Shown piece by piece: positions 7,093 through 9,593 of a DNA stretch of 9,593 nt. Made by a program: the position numbers and the translations under genes. This DNA comes from Pseudomonadota bacterium. Lineage in GTDB: Bacteria > Myxococcota > UBA9042 > PHBI01. Each line of letters opens with the position of its first letter. The stretch's first letter is position 1. The notes under the pieces were generated by a model. That model saw only the letters and a program-made list of their open reading frames with translations, ran no database searches and was not told the origin of the DNA. The stretch is from contig SYAK01000125.1 of NCBI GenBank assembly GCA_005788935.1, positions 1-9,593 on the forward strand. The letters are read 5' to 3'.

Positions 7093-7112
7093 ACCCCTCC
7101 GCGGCCCATAGT
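7083..7112 (+). promoter_or_regulatory. Candidate sigma-70 promoter for the lipoprotein gene
   Basis: TTGACG at 7083-7088 matches the -35 consensus at five of six bases. CATAGT at 7107-7112 matches the -10 consensus at four of six, and the spacer is 18 bp. The -35 box lies inside the third 11-bp repeat, so a protein bound to the repeats could touch RNA polymerase directly. Confidence 0.45.
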
Positions 7113-7220
7113 TCCGCCGCACGGCATCGGGGGCCCCTTGGTCGCCACGATGGGTGACCCCGGCTGGCTGGCGGAGGCGCCGCCACGCAGGCCGCTTTTG
7201 AACATTCTGGAGGAAACGGG

Positions 7221-9428
7221 ATGCGTATTTTCAGTGCGGTGACGAAGTCTGCGGCGCTCGCGCTCGCGGTGAGCGCTTGTGAAGGGCCAGAGGGTGCTGC
7301 GGGACCCGCAGGCCCGCCTGGAGAGGCCGGTGCGCCCGGTGAGCCCGCAGCGCCTGGTGAGGCTGGTGCAGATGGCCTCTGCGCTGGTCGCGAGGCGCTG
7401 ACCATCAACGGGGTCGAGGGCGTCGACGCCGTCGTGTTCCCGGGTGAGGAGGTCGAGGTCGCGTTCCAGGTGGGCGGCGACGCGGCGAACATCAGCTGGC
7501 AGTTCGTCGGCACCGCGCAGTCCGAGAGCGGCGCCGTGTCGCTCCCAGCCGCCCCGGAGGCTGCGACCGAGGCAAACACCTTCACGGTCACGCCCGCGGT
7601 CGAGGGCACGTCGTCGTTCATCGCCATCGCCACCGACGGCTGCACCGTCGCCACCACCCGCTTCGAGGTCCGGGCTGCGTACGCCCGCGTTGGCGTCTAC
7701 CACCTCAGTTCGGCTGCGGATGGCGTCCAGGTCTTCGTCGACGAGAGCGATTCGCCCGTCGAGTGGATCGCGATGTCCTTCTTCGGTCCGATGCCCACGA
7801 CCGACATCTTCCCCGAGGAGGCCACGTCCTTCGCGGCCATGGGCAAGCGCGAGGCCGCCATCAGCGTCTACTCCGAGGACGGTCTCGCGGGGGACCTCGA
7901 CGCGACCTTCGCGCCAGGCGGTCGCTACCTCGTCGTCGCCCACGATGACAAGTTCGGCGCCTTCACGCTGAGCCAGCTCGAGCTGCCGAAGTTCCCGTTC
8001 GCGAGCGACGACAGCGTTCTCCTGACCTTCGCGCACCTCGCGGACGGTGTCGGGCCAGCCAGCCTCGGCGTCGGTCCCGACCTCGCGACGCCGCTCATCG
8101 ACGGGGTGACCTACAAGTCCCAGAGCGACGAGCTCCCGCTCCCCGTCGGCAACCTGTTCGCCTACGCCGACGTGACCGACGACGGCAAGGCCGACGTCCG
8201 CGTGTTCCTTGGCATCGAGAATGCCGGCGTCCTTGCGGGCGAGACCGTCGTCGCCGTCGCGCACCTCGACGGCACCGGGGAAATCGCGGTGTCGGTCCAC
8301 GACAGCTTCACGGTGGAAGGCGTCGACGCCCTGCTCGGCTTCGGTTTCGGCGCGCCGGTCCTCGCCGTCCCGCCGACCGCAGCGGAGGCTGGCGTCGGAC
8401 TCGTCCACCTCGTCCCCGACTTCGGCGCGGCCTCGGTCTATGCGGGCGAGCTGCTCGTCCGTCTCGGCATGGCGACCACGGTGGCCTACGGCGAGGCGGC
8501 CGGCTTCGCCAAGGCGGCGCTCGGCGTCAACGCCCTCACGATCGCCGTCGAGGACATCGCGACACCCATCCCCGTCTCGACGCCCGCGCTCGTGGCGGGT
8601 GACCGCGCCATCGCCGTGGCCCACCTCGACGGCGATGGCGACGCAGCCATCGCCTTCATCAAGCCCGACGTCAGCCCGCTCGACGACGCAGACGGCGTCC
8701 GCGTCCACGTCCTCCACGCCCACCCCGGCCTCGGCGAGGTCTCCATCGGCGTCGACGAAGCCGACCCGGCCATCACCGACCTCGCCTTCGGTGAGCTGAG
8801 CCCGGGCGTCGAGCTCCCCGCCCTCGACTACGGCTTCTGGGTCGACGCCAACTCGGACGGGGTCTACGACCTCATCGTCAACGCCCCGCTCGAGACCTTT
8901 GACCTCCCGCCAGGCTCGGTCGTCGTCGTCGTCGCCTACCTCAACGACGCGGGCGCCCCCGCGTTCGGCGCCCTCGTCCTCTTCGAGGACTTCGACGCCA
9001 ACAACTTCGCGGGCTCGCTCGCGATCCTCGACTTCGTCCCGGAGCTCGCGGTGTCGCGTCCGTACCCCGACGTCACGGTCGTCGATGACGCGCTCGACCT
9101 CGCCGTGCCTGACCGGAGCGAGGCCTCGGACACGTTCCGCGTCAACGCCCCTGGCTGCACCGTCGACCATATCGCGGCCGAGTTCGGGTTCATCCACGAT
9201 TACGCGTCGGACCTCGCCTTCGTCCTCGTCGCGCCCGATGGCACCTCGGCCGAGCTCGGCGGCCCGTCCTCGGCGTCGGCCACGTCCTTCTCGTACGAGA
9301 GCGCCAGCGACTTCGCGGGCGTCTCGGCTGACGGCGAGTGGACCCTCATCGTGGCCGACGACAGCTCGGGTGACACCGGGACGGTCACGACCCTCGCCGT
9401 GAACGTCTGGTGCGCCACCGCGGACTGA
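7221..9428 (+). CDS. Surface lipoprotein with collagen-like segment, DUF4397-like repeats and C-terminal P-domain
   Basis: This 735-residue protein has a short lipoprotein signal peptide ending in the lipobox VSAC (C20 lipidated). Residues 22-52 are ten Gly-X-X triplets, one with Ala in place of Gly, a short collagen-like stalk. An Ig-like region (about 58-151, with C54 and C141) follows. Then come four related units of about 95-125 residues starting near 155, 265, 391 and 492. Each opens with a strand like VGLVHL or VRVHVLHA and ends with a phrase like AVAHLDG or VVAYLND; they resemble DUF4397 domains. Residues about 637-731 match a proprotein-convertase P-domain (DYASDLAFVLVAPDGT, GEWTLIVADD, and C646/C731 as a possible disulfide). 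No catalytic domain is visible, so an adhesive or structural role at the cell surface is inferred. ATG at 7221 has GGAGG seven bases upstream. An intrinsic terminator follows, so transcription probably ends with this gene. Confidence 0.92.
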   Translation: MRIFSAVTKSAALALAVSACEGPEGAAGPAGPPGEAGAPGEPAAPGEAGADGLCAGREALTINGVEGVDAVVFPGEEVEVAFQVGGDAANISWQFVGTAQSESGAVSLPAAPEAATEANTFTVTPAVEGTSSFIAIATDGCTVATTRFEVRAAYARVGVYHLSSAADGVQVFVDESDSPVEWIAMSFFGPMPTTDIFPEEATSFAAMGKREAAISVYSEDGLAGDLDATFAPGGRYLVVAHDDKFGAFTLSQLELPKFPFASDDSVLLTFAHLADGVGPASLGVGPDLATPLIDGVTYKSQSDELPLPVGNLFAYADVTDDGKADVRVFLGIENAGVLAGETVVAVAHLDGTGEIAVSVHDSFTVEGVDALLGFGFGAPVLAVPPTAAEAGVGLVHLVPDFGAASVYAGELLVRLGMATTVAYGEAAGFAKAALGVNALTIAVEDIATPIPVSTPALVAGDRAIAVAHLDGDGDAAIAFIKPDVSPLDDADGVRVHVLHAHPGLGEVSIGVDEADPAITDLAFGELSPGVELPALDYGFWVDANSDGVYDLIVNAPLETFDLPPGSVVVVVAYLNDAGAPAFGALVLFEDFDANNFAGSLAILDFVPELAVSRPYPDVTVVDDALDLAVPDRSEASDTFRVNAPGCTVDHIAAEFGFIHDYASDLAFVLVAPDGTSAELGGPSSASATSFSYESASDFAGVSADGEWTLIVADDSSGDTGTVTTLAVNVWCATAD

Positions 9429-9448
9429 TTCGGTCCTGCGTCCTCTCC

Positions 9449-9482
9449 AAGGGCCTCACCCCGCGCGGGTGAGGCCCTTTTT
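9449..9482 (+). terminator. Intrinsic terminator of the lipoprotein gene
   Basis: An 11-bp perfect stem (GGGCCTCACCC at 9451-9461, its complement at 9467-9477) closes a five-base loop and is followed by five T at 9478-9482. AA at 9449-9450 can extend the stem into the T-tract. It begins 20 bases after the stop codon. On the minus strand only two A precede the stem, so it works best in the plus direction. Confidence 0.93.
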
Positions 9483-9593
9483 CGGGCCCCGTGCCCTCCG
9501 GAGCCGTGCGCTGGGAACGCCCCGCCTCCCGAAGGGCCGGCCTTCCACGGATCGCGAGCCCCTCCCTGGGCCGCCACGCCTTCACATCGCGCC
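9483..9593. other. GC-rich end of window with no recognised feature
   Basis: After the terminator I see no gene with a ribosome binding site or domain character. A small near-palindrome, GAAGGGCCGGCCTTCC, lies at 9531-9546. Confidence 0.5.

Larger units (their letters stand above)
6908..7220. promoter_or_regulatory. Divergent intergenic region between peptidase and lipoprotein genes
   Basis: This 313-bp region holds three tandem 11-bp repeats and a plausible promoter for the lipoprotein gene, leaving a leader of about 100 bases. GGAGG at 7209-7213, seven bases before the ATG at 7221, is a strong ribosome binding site. No promoter for the peptidase gene was recognised in 6908-7059. Confidence 0.6.

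Noticed and set aside
6966..9197. Long minus-strand open frame (743 codons) opposite the lipoprotein gene
   Set aside because: The translation is a Glu/Asp/Arg/Val/Gly-rich mixture with no domain, typical of antisense frames in GC-rich DNA. The plus-strand gene has a ribosome binding site, signal peptide, recognisable domains and a terminator.
9200..9585. Minus-strand open frames at the right end
   Set aside because: They run through the terminator and antisense to the P-domain, with no ribosome binding site or domain.

Overview
The window is visibly GC-rich throughout, with codons that mostly end in G or C. The gene content points to a myxobacterium-like or related deltaproteobacterial lineage: a PP2C phosphatase fused to a cyclic-nucleotide-binding-like domain, a lipoprotein with collagen-like repeats, DUF4397-like repeats and a P-domain, and a secreted peptidase with an Asp/Cys-rich tail. 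This assignment is an inference from domain style; there is no rRNA or marker gene to confirm it. No mobile element, tRNA, rRNA or CRISPR array was seen.

Layout. (1) Positions 1-1794, minus strand: the first 598 residues of a DsbD/ScsB-like thiol:disulfide membrane reductase; its 3' end lies outside the window. (2) Positions 1827-3152, minus strand: a PP2C-type Ser/Thr phosphatase with a C-terminal cNMP-binding-like domain, 32 bp upstream of the reductase gene and probably co-transcribed with it. (3) Positions 3153-3445: a divergent intergenic region holding an AT-rich cluster of five TGAAAC/GTTTCA half-sites about one helical turn apart, then a perfect GC-rich inverted repeat. (4) Positions 3446-5968, plus strand: an 840-residue protein of unknown function with a possible DUF3800/RNase H-like centre and a helical, TPR-like C-terminal half. 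(5) Positions 5993-6907, minus strand: a secreted M23 (LytM) metallopeptidase, convergent with the previous gene. (6) Positions 6908-7220: a divergent intergenic region with three tandem 11-bp repeats overlapping a plausible sigma-70 promoter. (7) Positions 7221-9428, plus strand: a 735-residue surface lipoprotein, closed by a strong intrinsic terminator at 9449-9482.

How the genes relate. The reductase, the peptidase and the lipoprotein all act at or beyond the inner membrane. The reductase would supply reducing power to the periplasm, and both exported proteins carry several cysteines, but no direct link is shown. The most unusual part is the centre: a PP2C homologue with Asn in place of a metal-binding Asp, divergent from a large protein with a putative nuclease-like core, sharing an intergenic region with an operator-like repeat cluster. 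That arrangement could be a regulated signalling or defence module. This is a hypothesis; nothing in the sequence proves it.
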